This document shows, one piece after another, positions 12,280-22,612 of a stretch of DNA of 64,000 nt (its first letter is position 1; every line of letters begins with the position of its first letter). Position numbers and translations under genes: made by a program. Location of the stretch: the NCBI GenBank assembly GCA_944472135.2, contig OX235270.1:86375168-86439167 (forward strand), given 5' to 3'. The notes beneath the pieces were generated by a model. The model did no database searches. It was not told the origin of the DNA and saw only the letters and a program-made list of their open reading frames with translations. This DNA is from Trichobilharzia regenti. Taxonomy: Eukaryota; Platyhelminthes; Trematoda; Strigeidida; Schistosomatidae.

Positions 12280-12585
12280 TGTGGTGAGAACAGGCTGCTG
12301 GCCAATTGGTAGACATTAATCTACGTCAATGTCTAGGTCACTAATATTGGCCGTGAGAAAATATGAACAAGGCTGATTCAACAACCAATCACAGCTGACT
12401 TAACGTGGGCAAATATGATTCGCAGATAGATGGCTCCACTTTCCGAGGTTACCCGAAACAACCAATCAGAAGACTGCGTTTGTCTACTTGAATAAGCTAT
12501 AATAATGTACAGGAAATATATATAAATACGTGTTGATTTCCGTAATAAAAGGATCTGTTGCCGGCCCTTGTCTTCTGTTGTTACA
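12280..12585 (+). repeat. Solo LTR, copy 1
   Basis: The 306-bp unit begins TGTGGTGAGA and ends TTGTTACA. It is flanked by the 4-bp direct repeat CAGG (12276-12279 and 12586-12589). It aligns along its length with 28921-29262 on the other strand. It contains a TATATAAATA stretch and an AATAAA near the 3' side, as an LTR promoter and polyadenylation site would. No internal retrotransposon sequence adjoins it, so it is probably what remains after LTR-LTR recombination. The 4-bp duplication fits some Gypsy (CsRn1-like) elements; clade is inference. Confidence 0.8.
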
Positions 12586-12589
12586 CAGG

Positions 12590-13755
12590 CAGTTCTAGAG
12601 TCATTTTCTGGTGGTCCAAAAACTGTTTAATGTTGTCGAATATGTTCTGCGACTCTTTCAACCAACCATACTTCGATTCACCTGATAGCCTGTACGGGGA
12701 GCTGTTATCTCTTTGAAATTTTACACAAACCCACGATGAAATGCTGCTCTCCCCAAGGATTGTCGTAGTTTCCTCTTCGAATTCGGGGGCAAATGGTCTT
12801 TTTCGTGAAGATTTTCTCCGGTAGCGCCTTTATCTCACCGTTTCCTACTTTATCTCCTATCAGACTAACATTTCCTTTGGCTTTCTGCGACTGTCTTTTG
12901 TTGATACACATTCCGAACTCTCCAGCGTTTTCTAACCGACTGACTTGTCTTAGTGTCTTAGCATGGATTCGATAAACTTCACATGGTCTCTTTTGACGAT
13001 AGATGATGACCAGATCATCACCTTACAACTCCACGTTCTCTGAATTTCTAAGTAGCAACGTCATCGATCTTCTGAATATAAAGGGTGCATCTGTATGCGT
13101 TGAAACCGATATTGTTTCTGACCCATAATGAACGCTGTTTTATCTCTGTCTCTCTGTTTTATCGTTATCTGCCAGTATCCTCACCGGAGGTCTAGAACTA
13201 TAAACAGAACACACGCCACAATATGATTTCTCGTTAATTTATTCAACCCTGGCACTGCTGCAGGCTAATAGTTTTTTAGTGTTTTGGTGATATTGTATTC
13301 ACACTGAAGGTTCTGTTCAGAAGAACAATGAAAGCTTAGCAGTTAAACAATTCAGTTAAGACAATATAACAAGTTGGACAAAAAATATTTTCCTTTTTTT
13401 CTATTATCGCCCTGAACATATCATAAACTTCGTTGATTTGTTGCAAACAATATTAATAATTTAAATAATTTAAATTCTATTCGTGATAATTTACAACTAT
13501 GATTGTGACTCAGTCAAAACAAATCTCAACGGACTGCTTCTTCAACGTGTACAAGTTTGAAAGTTGACTGCTGGAGTTGTATTGTCTTAATTTGTTAAGA
13601 ATATTTACTGGATTCGTTTTAAATTTTCCCTTGATTGATTAAACTTGATTGAAATACTAGGCCTCCATTGATATATTTGCTCCTACTGCAGACAACTGGA
13701 CATTGCTATGAAGTTCGAAATCATTTCAATAAATAACGATTGAAATTCTCTGCCC
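12590..13755. other. Unassigned sequence
   Basis: A minus-strand frame near 12600-12720 reads KESQNIFDNIKQFLDHQK, and another lies at 12705-12911; neither matches a family I know. The rest is AT-rich without features. Confidence 0.4.
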
Positions 13756-13965
13756 ATGAGGTAGTTCATGAGGCTCAGTAGTCTAGTTAATAACGTTCTC
13801 GCATTTGAAACGACTGGTGATGGGATCAAGTCTCAGTGAACCACTGTTGCCCAATGTGATACAGGGATATCCAACTGACGAGTCACCAAAGGGATGAAAC
13901 ATGTGTCTTGGATATCAGTGCTGTTCTCCGTCAGCCAAGTAATTCTATAGAGATATTTTGCATTT
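13756..13965 (+). repeat. Possible tRNA-derived SINE (type D)
   Basis: A tRNA-like head (GGCTCAGTAGTCTAGTT near 13770, a degraded box B GGGATCAAGTC near 13826) is followed by a non-tRNA body. Only one copy is visible in the window and box B is poor, so this is tentative. Confidence 0.35.
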
Positions 13966-14789
13966 TCTTCCAGCCTTCTGTCAGTTTCATTTCACGCTAC
14001 ACAAAGAGTAAGATAAAAACAACTATGATAACAGTTGTATAAATTTGTAGGGAATTCGGTTGAGTGCTAGAGAATAACCAATGCTGTGTTGTCTTATTGT
14101 GTGCTGAGTATAAGCTGTAGATAAAGCGTGGAATGTGGTTACCAAGCTAGGAATCCTGCCGTCAAAGTGCACTTGGAAATGAAGTTTGATGGCTGGAGGC
14201 AGTTACCAGGATGTTTCCAACCTAGGTTTCGTGTTTATTCGCATTCTTCAGCCAGAAATGTCTGCAGTATCGATGAAACAGATTTCACTTCAGAGATTTG
14301 AACCCACTTGAAAATCTTATCCTGATAATTTAGTATGAAGTTGGTTGACTTATTCAGCCATTTTCACGTTTACACTTGATCTTCCACTAGAGCTGCCAAC
14401 AGTTTTATATACTTTCAGACTACCCATATATGCTCTCATATTTTTTATTACTTGTGATTGACCAAAATGCTAAATTTGCAAGTGAATCTCATTACTTTTA
14501 TGAATTAGAACGCATGATAGACGGGTAGAAAAGGAAACTATACAACGGAATTAGTATTGGATCCTATGAAAATTCCTAATCATAAATTTTGTTGAGCATA
14601 AACTTGATTTTTTGAATACGGCTTTCAAAAGCCAAATACTGTTAGGTGATATCGTTCTACAGTTTCTCAACAAATGCGCAATAAAACAAGTTATCAAAGC
14701 ACTTTTTGTTAAAACGTACTTAATATAAGTGAAAATTTAACACTGTGTTAAAATATTTGCAAAAACAACAGTAATGACTAAAAGTAGCT

Positions 14790-14885
14790 TGCTTAGTGGT
14801 GGTTAGAAGTGGAATTCACGATGCACGTTTCGTTCTATTTGGGACTTATTAGCTAGACCTGCCTTTCGAAAATGAGGTTTATCAA
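14790..14885 (-). repeat. Sm-alpha-like repeat with a decayed hammerhead ribozyme
   Basis: On the minus strand, CTAATAA (14846-14852), a short stem II closed around CCAAATAG, then CGAAAC (14828-14833) follow the hammerhead order CTGANGA / stem II / GAAA. After a 4-nt loop comes ATC, where the cleavage triplet would be GTC. The layout matches the known active hammerheads of schistosome Sm-alpha satellite/SINE DNA, which process the repeat transcript by self-cleavage. Here the core has two G-to-A changes and stem II a mismatch, so activity is unlikely. Confidence 0.6.
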
Positions 14886-15610
14886 CTCAGCTCAAAAATA
14901 CTAAGGAAAAACCAAAAGTGTGAATAAACACAAATGATTATTTCTCAATTATTACATAGATTTAATCCAAAGTTATCAAACGTGGTGGTAATAAACTGCA
15001 GTAGTCACAAATGTTGGTACAGAAAATAATGGTTTCCAATCTTTGTCCACCTTGGAGTACTTGGCATGTTTAGTTGATTGATTATGAAGATCTCCTTTAT
15101 CTCATGTAGTTAAATGTTGCCGATTCGGTTAGTAGTAACAGAATTTTAAGGAAATTTCAAAATGATATTTTGTAGCATTATGTGTCTCTTCAGTGTCTTA
15201 TTTAAATCTGTGAAGTGTAACATGTTTTGAACTTGAAGACAAGGAGATACGTGTTATCGAACATTAGAAGTAATAACTAGAATAACATTTTACAGATAAA
15301 ATAAAAGAGTAATAGCACTTCAACAATCAAGCAGTTATTTGTAAAGTTGTCATTGGGCCATCATACAACATATGTGGTGGTTCGTTAAACTATCTGGCGA
15401 GGAGTTTCAATAAGCCAGCTATTACTTGAAAGGTAAGTAGAATACGATTCTTTTTTTATTCCTTTAGGTTCCCAGTGGAACATAGGGCTACAAGCTACAG
15501 CCTTGAAGTTTCGGTAGCCATAGCATTTATTTATACGGGATGGAGTTGCTAGCCTCATGTCCAGCCTTCCCTCTTTGCCAGTCTTATTACTGGTTTAGAG
15601 AGGTAAAGAA

Positions 15611-15685
15611 GTGCCTCGACCGGGGATCGAACCTTGGGCCAGCCGCGTTGTTGGCGAGCATTCTGCCGCTGTGCCACCGAGGCAC
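15611..15685 (-). repeat. tRNA-Gly-like SINE head / tRNA pseudogene
   Basis: The 75-nt minus-strand sequence starts GTGCCTC and ends GAGGCAC, a perfect 7-bp acceptor stem. It has a box A (TGGCACAGCGGCAG) and a perfect box B (GGTTCGATCCC). The middle (AATGCTCGCCAAC) resembles tRNA-Gly, but the anticodon loop does not read a glycine anticodon and the T stem pairs only in part. The head is the same as type B SINEs at 16.4 and 55.8 kb, while the tail differs. A functional tRNA gene is unlikely. Confidence 0.6.
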
Positions 15686-16365
15686 TAAAATACGGCTCAC
15701 CTCTATATGATTTGAAATTTCCGATGAGTGAGCGTATGCAAATTTAATTCTATATACAAACATACTTATTTTCACATTCTCACTTCGTTTACTAAACTTC
15801 AGTATTTTCGCCCAATAAGGAGAACATAGTTGTTGGTGATTGAAAGCCAAGTAGTTGTGATAATGACATCACGCTGTTTCATAGAGATGATACTATCTGA
15901 ACTTGTGAGCAATTTAAGTCTACCTAATTCTAATTTAGTTGTTATTGTAAACTTTGAATTTCTTTTATAATTTCGGGTTTGTTTATGATTTTGTTTAGCT
16001 TCATATTATAATGTATGTGTTGTTCTTACATTCTTATGATTGCGTTAATGAATAAGTGAATATACCTCACTTTAGTGTCCACCTAATTTAACATGCAATT
16101 AAGGAAGTGATGGGTAGAAGAGTATAAACATAAATATATGACAAATGAACTAACGAGATGATTCGCCTAATTTGTTTCTTTGAAACCATATCATTTTATC
16201 TTTTATTTTGGAGCTGTGGCTCATTTGTCTAGGCGATCAACTTTCAATTTACTGAGGTTTGGGCAATATCACTAGCCTCCATACAAAAGGTGTGTGTGTG
16301 TGTGAGCTGGATAAAAGCTAAAATAAACATGAATGAGCAACGATAGTTCAGTGAACTTTATATAA
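15686..16365. other. AT-rich sequence, no recognisable gene
   Basis: No motif seen. A (GT)n run of about 16 nt lies at 16290-16305. Confidence 0.45.
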
Positions 16366-16552
16366 ATTTTTTTTATTACAGCTTGATTCCACACCACATT
16401 TTTTGGTACAGGTATGGAATTTTCAGCATGTGATATCGGTAGCCCAAATTTTCCAGGCCGACCATAGATATCAGGTGTACTTCGGCAGGGTATCGAATCC
16501 CGGACTACGTGAATGGTCAGCGAGAGTCCTAACCACTGTGCCACCGACGCAC
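16366..16552 (-). repeat. tRNA-derived SINE (type B)
   Basis: On the minus strand the copy starts GTGCGTCGGTGGCAC, carries a box B (GGGATTCGATACC) and continues into a body with GGCCTGGAAAATTTGGGC, ending in TGTAATAAAAAAAA. This head-body-tail order is shared with 55791-55982. The A-rich end fits LINE-mediated insertion. No clear target duplication was seen. Confidence 0.8.
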
Positions 16553-17104
16553 AGAGTATATGCGTAAATCAGTTGAAAAGTGGGTAGTTTTGACCAACTA
16601 AGGTATCATTTTACTGCTTTTCTATGTTTAAATGTTTATTTATTTATAATACTCACTGCTTCACTTAGGATTTCCGGTGTCACTTTGTAAATGTGACTAG
16701 TACTGATATCCTAGTAACTCACAGCATACTATAAATTTATAAGATAGGTAAGAATGCGAAACATATCCACACTAGTTATATATGATATTGTAATGTCAGA
16801 TAGAAGCATTAACTGACTGCTATTTTAATGCCTTTCTGATACTATTAATATTCCCTGTATATTTTGGCTTGCTATAAGTAAATTAAATAGACTAGATAAC
16901 TTAATACTCATGTGGTTGTGTACTATCAATACAAGTTGATTAGTTGTGATTACAAAAGATCGTGATCGAAAAGTCTGTTGCAGAATATTCGCCCATAGAC
17001 ATTATAGGCTTTAGTTCAATCTACGATGTTTATATTATATTTATATCAAATCCAGTTATCAATGTAGTTTTCGTAATGATTATTCTGCTAACTAAGAATA
17101 CAAT
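16553..17104. other. AT-rich sequence, no recognisable gene
   Basis: No coding or repeat motif recognised. Confidence 0.45.
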
Positions 17105-17165
17105 ACGGATTGATATCACTTAGAGAACCATAAAAAAGAAGGGAGAACTAGGCAGCTGTTTCATC
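17105..17165 (-). repeat. Left half of a type A SINE split by the outer Gypsy element
   Basis: The sequence GATTGATATCACTTAGAG through GCAGCTGTTTCATC is the tail side of a type A SINE. It stops at 17165 and resumes at 25325 with CTAGTTTGG, exactly as in the unbroken copy at 60.3 kb. TCATC at 17161-17165 is duplicated at 25320-25324. Confidence 0.85.
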
Positions 17166-17445
17166 TGTTATGATGCTAGATCTTTGTCTCGAGGTAACTG
17201 CTTAACTACTGACCAGTGCCCACTTAACTGGTAAGGCAGAACACGCGATAATCAGCGGTAAAACCAGAATCATTTATTTATGACAAAAGTGACTGTATTT
17301 ATACAAAAATAAGGTAGACTGGAAATCAAGCAATCCGGTTGAGAGTTTGGAATTGTGCAAGCGTCCAATCAGAAAGCAGAAACAAATGCATGTCAACGAC
17401 ACGCTAATAACTTGATAATTGCATGTGTTTCGCCTCTTCCTAACA
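17166..17445 (-). repeat. 3' LTR of the outer Gypsy element
   Basis: 280 bp, paired with 25040-25319. The differences cluster near the stretch GACCAG/GGTCAC and at two other sites. It ends in the TG..CA dinucleotides of LTRs. Confidence 0.92.
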
Positions 17446-17458
17446 CCTCCCCTTTTAA
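17446..17458 (-). other. Polypurine tract of the outer Gypsy element
   Basis: Minus strand AAAAGGGGAGG directly abuts the 3' LTR. This purine run primes plus-strand DNA synthesis. The inner element has the same run at 20234-20244. Confidence 0.85.
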
Positions 17459-17465
17459 GATAGGG

Positions 17466-17880
17466 CTACCGGTAGCTTTTGTATCGCGGAATCACTTGTA
17501 GGTACTTTGGTCGTCTTGGTTGTCGTTGTGATCTCCTTGGCTGCGGGGACACTTTGCCTTTGTTTCGACTATTTTGGCCATGTGACGTTTTCGGATCCGT
17601 CGTATCTATCAATAGCTCAAATTGTACGTCGGCGGACTTGGAATCGTTCAACTGTTCACCAGCTAGTCTATTTCTTGTTTGATTGGCATGCCTGACCCAA
17701 ATAAGGTCTCCAACCTTGACCTTGTAAATGACTTGGCCTTTTCTTCCAACTATCACTCCAGAAACCCATGGGTGATCTCTCCGTATATAATCACGAACCA
17801 GTACCGACTAACCAACCATGAAACTTCTTTGCTTGGTGCCATGACGTCTATTGGACCAAAATTCACTATTTCGACCACAT
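17466..17880 (-). pseudogene. Integrase carboxyl-terminal tail, outer Gypsy (frameshifted)
   Basis: The 17466-17756 frame (contains YKVKVGDLIWVRHANQ, then a basic Ser/Arg/Pro-rich end) continues the integrase in a different frame from the main ORF, with a bridging frame around 17753-17880. The basic tail would bind DNA. It stops just before the polypurine tract, where pol is expected to end. Two frame changes show decay. Confidence 0.75.
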
Positions 17881-19184
17881 TTGCTCCGTATTGATGGGAT
17901 CGGGATAATTGTATCCAAAGTAGTACGTAATCTTCTTCCAAACATAACTTCTGCGGGAGATGTTTGATTTGGGCATGATGGGTTGGTTGTGGTTTGATAA
18001 ATGAAGAGGAAATTGTGCAATACATCCTCTATCGATCCCTCCCCGTTTGACTTCTGAAGTGCGCGCTTGAGTGTATCAACAAAACGCTCTGCTTGTCCAT
18101 TTGACTGAGGATGGTAAGGCGGGCTGCGAATATGCTGAACGCCTAGCCGCTCACAAAACTGTTTGAATTGTTCAGCTGTAAACTGAGGTCCGTTATCGGA
18201 AACGATGATCTCTGGGACACCAAATCTGCTGAAAAGCTGAACCAACTTATTTAATGTTATCGTCACTGTGGTATTTTGCATAATGAAAACCTCCGGCCAC
18301 TTGGAATACGCGTCGATTACCACGAGAAACTGTTTGCCATTGATTGGGCTGGCAAAATCTATGTGGATTCTTGACCACGGTTTTCCTGGGTTGGGCCACG
18401 GCTGTAGGTCTGTCTTGATAGGCATTTTCAAAGCCTGAGCATAGCGAGAACATGAGCGAACCATCGCTTCTAATTCACGATCGATATTTGGCCAGTAGAC
18501 GTAACAGCGTGCCAACGATTTCATACGGCCAATACCAGGATGCGTAAAATGTAGTTGACTCGTGACTTTTTGTTGGAGACTTCGAGGCACGACCACACGT
18601 TCGCCAAACATAATGCAGTCATTGACCAGGGATAATGAATGTCGTCGTTGATAGAACTGTTTTAAATCTGGACAATCAATACGCGAGGGCCAGCCACAAC
18701 GCAGATACTGTTGAACTGACTGTAATGTCGGGTCACGCTGCGTCTCTCGTTGAACCATGTCGGCTGAGACAGGTAAAGTGTTTATTGCCGTCATCAATAC
18801 GTGGTACACGTCTTCATCGACAGAAACGCCGGCGACCACAGCGTCCTCCTTTGCGGCTTTGTTCGGATGCATCAGCATGTTGGTAGGACTATCTGAGCAC
18901 TGTACATTGGAACAAACTGAGTTCAATGGGACATCCCAGAGTTTCATATTTTCGATCCAGTCAATACCAAGCAAGTTTAAATCATGACGATTGGTGATGT
19001 AGCATGTTCCTTGGAACGAGGTCGACCGGAAAGTTACGTCGCATTCAATCTGGCCAGATAATTTCATTACGTCACCAGACGCGTTTCTTGCACTATGCTC
19101 CGTTCTCTGATAAGGTGGACACCCGAGTGCCCGCCATGTCTGGGGAGATATGATTGTGATATCAGAAGCAGTATCTAACTGTAG
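17808..19184 (-). pseudogene. Protease-integrase fusion frame, outer Gypsy (RT and RNase H deleted)
   Basis: The open frame starts at the protease active-site region (SDITIIS), continues through its carboxyl half, and then changes directly into the linker before integrase (DEDVYHVLMTAINTLPV). The inner element carries about 1.9 kb of reverse transcriptase and RNase H between the same landmarks. Integrase is otherwise long: an HHCC-like zinc region (HPGIGRMKSLAR) in which the last Cys is Tyr (CSRY), then the core with IHIDF (Asp), VSDNGPQF (Asp) and NGQAERF (Glu). The joined frame is open for more than 400 codons. It could not be autonomous. Whether an integrase product is made is unknown. Confidence 0.85.
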
Positions 19185-20077
19185 TATCTAACTGTAGTCG
19201 AACTGGCTTCTGGTTGATAGAAAGTGTGACAAACTTTCTTTTTGACTCGAAGTCAACTTTGAAGGTAGCGAACATACTGCTGATTTGAGGTTTCGTCGAC
19301 CGAGATCGAAAGTTTCGTGACTTTACCATCGTATTGTGAGATCGGATTGATCTAAGTTTCACTGGGGGACAAAATCCTTCTTTGTGACCATACTTGTTAC
19401 AGATACTGCATTTATGTCTTTTATACGGGCAAAATTTACCAAAATGCCACGATCCACAAAACCAACAATTTGTGGGAGGCTTGTGTTTGACTTGCAGAGA
19501 ATTGTTTGACTTGACAGCCTGGACAGAAGTAAATTCATGAACTTGACCGTCCTCAGTCAACTTCGTGTCATGCTTTAGATTGATGGTTCGCTGGCACTCA
19601 GCAGTTACCTCCTGTAAAGTCATGTCTGGTTTGCGTTCAATCTCTGCAAGGATTCGGGTACGAATATCACTGTCAACTGAAGATTTGAGACCGCAGACAA
19701 AGATCAGGCATTTAAACCGGTCATCCGTAAGTGATCGAATTTTCGATCTCTCGCATTCACGATTCACCTTACCAGCATAGGTGAGAATATCATAACTGGA
19801 TCTTTGGATATCTTGAAACAATTGTAACGGATACTGAAGAGAGATAACTGTTCACCGAAAATATTGGTTAACGTTTGAACGGTTTCTTCAAAGTTGAGTT
19901 CTCTGGGGTTCTTTGGTAGAATATGATTGACATATTTGTTATATTCGGCTGGACCAAGTTTCCGAAGGAGTAGTCTCACTTTGGCCGAATCATCTAAGTG
20001 AGCGCATTCAATCCGGAACAGATCTTCATAACGTCGAAACCAAGCTTCACGCCTGTTGAAGGTTCGAAATTGAACTC
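19162..20077 (-). pseudogene. Gag (main part) and protease start, outer Gypsy
   Basis: Gag packages the element RNA. The capsid-like part (EAWFRRYEDLFRI) begins at about 20045; a frame change near 19800 leads to NRECERSKIRSLTDD. Two zinc knuckles follow: a slightly irregular one (CWFCGSWHFGKFC, Cys-Cys-His-Cys with 3 rather than 4 residues before His) and a regular one (CSICNKYGHKEGFC). Protease starts at VRLQLDT. The first 57 codons of this gag lie at 24783-24952, beyond the inner insertion. A further frame change sits at about 20050. The gene is broken in at least three places. Confidence 0.85.
19172..19197 (-). repeat. 13-bp tandem duplication in the protease active site
   Basis: TATCTAACTGTAG occurs twice in a row (19172-19184, 19185-19197). 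On the minus strand it falls inside the codons for LQLDTAS, the aspartic protease active site. It inserts four codons and one base, shifting the frame: the upstream gag frame ends LDTTVRYCF while the correct continuation SDITIIS is in the next frame. Confidence 0.9.
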
Positions 20078-20233
20078 TGTCCGAACAAGTGTGTGAACGA
20101 ATATTCAAAATGAGCAAATCAATAGACAGTCTTAACATGATTGGCTAATTATAATGGAATATCGATCCATATATACATAGCAAAATATATCAGATTGTCA
20201 AACAAAACACACATATTATATGGATATATATCA
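20078..20233 (-). repeat. 3' LTR of the inner Gypsy element (short)
   Basis: 156 bp, TGTCCGAACA to GGATATATATCA on the plus strand, bordered outside by the AACTC duplication and inside by the purine tract. It matches 24578-24733 except for four changes, all in the last 40 bp. It appears to lack about 140 bp that adjoin the other copy (24435-24577). Confidence 0.85.
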
Positions 20234-20244
20234 CCTCCCCTTTT
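20234..20244 (-). other. Polypurine tract of the inner Gypsy element
   Basis: Minus strand AAAAGGGGAGG immediately before the 3' LTR, identical to the tract of the outer element. Confidence 0.85.
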
Positions 20245-20258
20245 GAGAAGATTGATGA

Positions 20259-20640
20259 TTAATAGCGTGCTTTCTTGGGGTTTATCTGAAACCGTTCAGT
20301 TTGTTGTCGACGTCTGTTGCTTCGTCTGCTTGTTGAGTTTGCGGCTTCTGCTTTGTCTGGAGTTGTCTGAGCTGCGCACTTTTGCTTTTCTGTTTTGTCA
20401 GTCGTAGGTAAGTTAAAAGTATCCAAGAGAATATCCAGAGGTAGGGATGACTGTGTACTGGTAGGGATATTTGAGTTTCTTGGACGCAACTGATTGTAGT
20501 GACGGGTCCATAAATCATTACCAACTTTCACGTCGTACATAACTCGACCACGTCGTGCTGCGATGGAACCTTTATTCCAAGGTTTATGTCCTGCTCGATA
20601 GTCGCGGACATAGATAGGGTCACCAACATCAAATTTTTTT
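20259..20640 (-). pseudogene. Integrase carboxyl tail, inner Gypsy
   Basis: Continues the integrase after a frame change in an A-run at about 20636: a KFDVGDPIYVRDYR segment, then GRVMYDVKVGND, then a basic, Ser/Thr/Gln-rich end. These match the SH3-like carboxyl domain and tail position of Gypsy integrases. Confidence 0.75.
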
Positions 20641-22150
20641 CATTCCGAAATGATGCGTCGGCACGTTTGGGTGTCGGTGGTAACATTGAGTTGTGAATCG
20701 TTCTAAGTTTGCGTCCGTAAAGAATTTCTGCCGGCGATTTCTTGTTCTGTGTTGACTCATTCGCCGTTGTACGGTACACCATCAAGAATTTTTGGATGAT
20801 GTCAAATGGTGTCCCCTCTCCCTCTGCTTTGAGTAAGGCTCTCTTCAAAGTGTCGACAAAACGTTCCGCTTGGCCGTTTGACTGAGGATGATACGGCGGT
20901 GTGAACATATGCTCGATAGCATTTTGATGACAGAACTGCTGAAACTGATGAGAGGTAAACTGCGAACCATTGTCTGTAACTATGGTTTCTGGGAGACCAT
21001 GATGGGAGAATATGTCAGTGAGAGCTTTGAGAGTCTGGGACGTTGTCGGCGAAACCATTGGTATAACTTCTGGCCACTTAGAAAAAGCGTCTACCACCAC
21101 TAAATAATATGCACCATTTGTAGGGCCAGCAAAATCAATATGAATTCTGGACCAAGGATGGGATGCTGGAGGCCACGGTACGGGAGGTAGCTGGTGGGGT
21201 AGCTTTGCTGATTGTTGACATTTTGAACATCGTTGAACAAAGTCGATAATATGCTTATCCATATTAGGCCAGTATGCGTAGCTGCGAGCAATACTCTTCA
21301 TCCGCTGAATACCAGGATGTCCCATGTGAAACTGTTTCAGGAGTTTATTTCGTAATGCTTCAGGTATCACTACGCGTTCTCCAAACATCAAGCAATCTTT
21401 TACAACACATAAGGAATCACGACGGGCAAACAGGTGTTTTAGGTCTCCACTATATTTAATCTTTGGCCAATTACTGGATACATACTGTGTAGCACGTCGT
21501 AAGGTGGCATCGGTGCTTGTAGTTCGCTGGATTTCTGCAAACGTTACTGGTAGAGATCGAACAGCATTGTCGATGAGGTTAACTGCATAGTCTTTGGTGG
21601 CGATCGATGCAATTACCATATCTTCACTTGATGCAGGATAGTCGCTAATTAGCCGAGATAGAGCGTCGGCTTGACCAAATTCGTTAGTTCGGTTGTATTT
21701 AATATCGAAATCGTATCCAAGTAATATTATTGCCCAGCGTTGTAGTCGGTTAGCTGCATGTACCGGGATACCTGATTTAGATCCGAAAATGGAAAGTAAC
21801 GGTTTATGATCTGTCAGCAAGGTAAATCGGCGGCCGTAGATCATTTTATGGAAACGTCGTACGGCGAAAACTAAAGCTAAGGCTTCTTTTTCAATTTGTG
21901 CATATTTCTTTTCTGCCGCAGTTAGTGTTCGAGATGCATGCATTATTGCTTTTTGTGAACCATCTGGGAAGACATGTAAAATGACAGCTCCCACTCCGCT
22001 TGCTGAAGCGTCCGCTGCAACTATAATTGGAAGTGTTGGACTATAATGTGTCAGAAGCAATTCAGAAGTTAACATAGACTTCAACTTTTCAAAAGCTGAT
22101 CTGCAAGCTTCGGACCATTTCCAGGTTGCATTCTTTTCGAGTAGTCGATT
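20528..22150 (-). pseudogene. RNase H and integrase, inner Gypsy
   Basis: After a frame change near 22155 the frame runs from the end of reverse transcriptase (KWSEACRSAFEKL) into RNase H: VAADASASGVGAV (catalytic Asp), a Glu in QIEKEALALV, LLTDHKPL (Asp) and QADALSR. Integrase follows with an intact HHCC region (HPGIQRMKS, CSKC) and core Asp-Asp-Glu in IHIDFAGP, VTDNGSQF and NGQAERF. The open frame 20528-22084 is 518 codons with no stop. Enzymes would degrade template RNA and insert cDNA. The catalytic residues are intact, but the pol chain is broken upstream and downstream. Confidence 0.88.
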
Positions 22151-22612
22151 GAGGGGTGTCGAACATTATGCAGCGCAGGGAGAAAAACCGAGTAATAGCT
22201 AATTAATCCCAAGAAAGAGCGTAAGGAAGGCACGTCAGTAGGTGCGGGCATCTCTTTTATAGCACGTATGTTGTCAGGATCTGGACGTCTACCCGATGCA
22301 TCAAATATAAATCCAAGGTATTTGACAGATCTCAAGGAGAACTGACACTTCTCTGAGCGTAGTCGTAGACCGTTGTCCTGCATGCGTGACAAGACAGCTT
22401 CTGTCCTGCTGTAAAGTTCGTTTATAGAATTCGCTACCACCAAGATATCATCAAGATAGACGGCAACACCCGGAATACCTGCCAAGATAGTATCCATCAG
22501 TTGTTGGAAAATAGCTGGGGCAGTTTTAACTCCGAAAGGTAATCTGTTGTATTGGAACAAACCGCGATGTGTATTAATGGTAAGGAGTTCTCGGCATTCT
22601 GGGGCTACTTCA
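22081..22612 (-). pseudogene. Reverse transcriptase core, inner Gypsy
   Basis: Contains FQYNRLPFGVKTAP, the catalytic YLDD box (VAVYLDDILVV) and YLGFIFD, then SLRSFLGL. A one-base loss at about 22612 separates it from motif A (KLDLADAYLQV) in the upstream frame; another at about 22155 separates it from RNase H. Confidence 0.88.

Noticed and set aside
15611..15685. Functional tRNA-Gly gene
   Set aside because: Acceptor stem and box B are good, but the anticodon loop does not give a glycine anticodon and the T stem pairs poorly; the head is shared with SINE copies.
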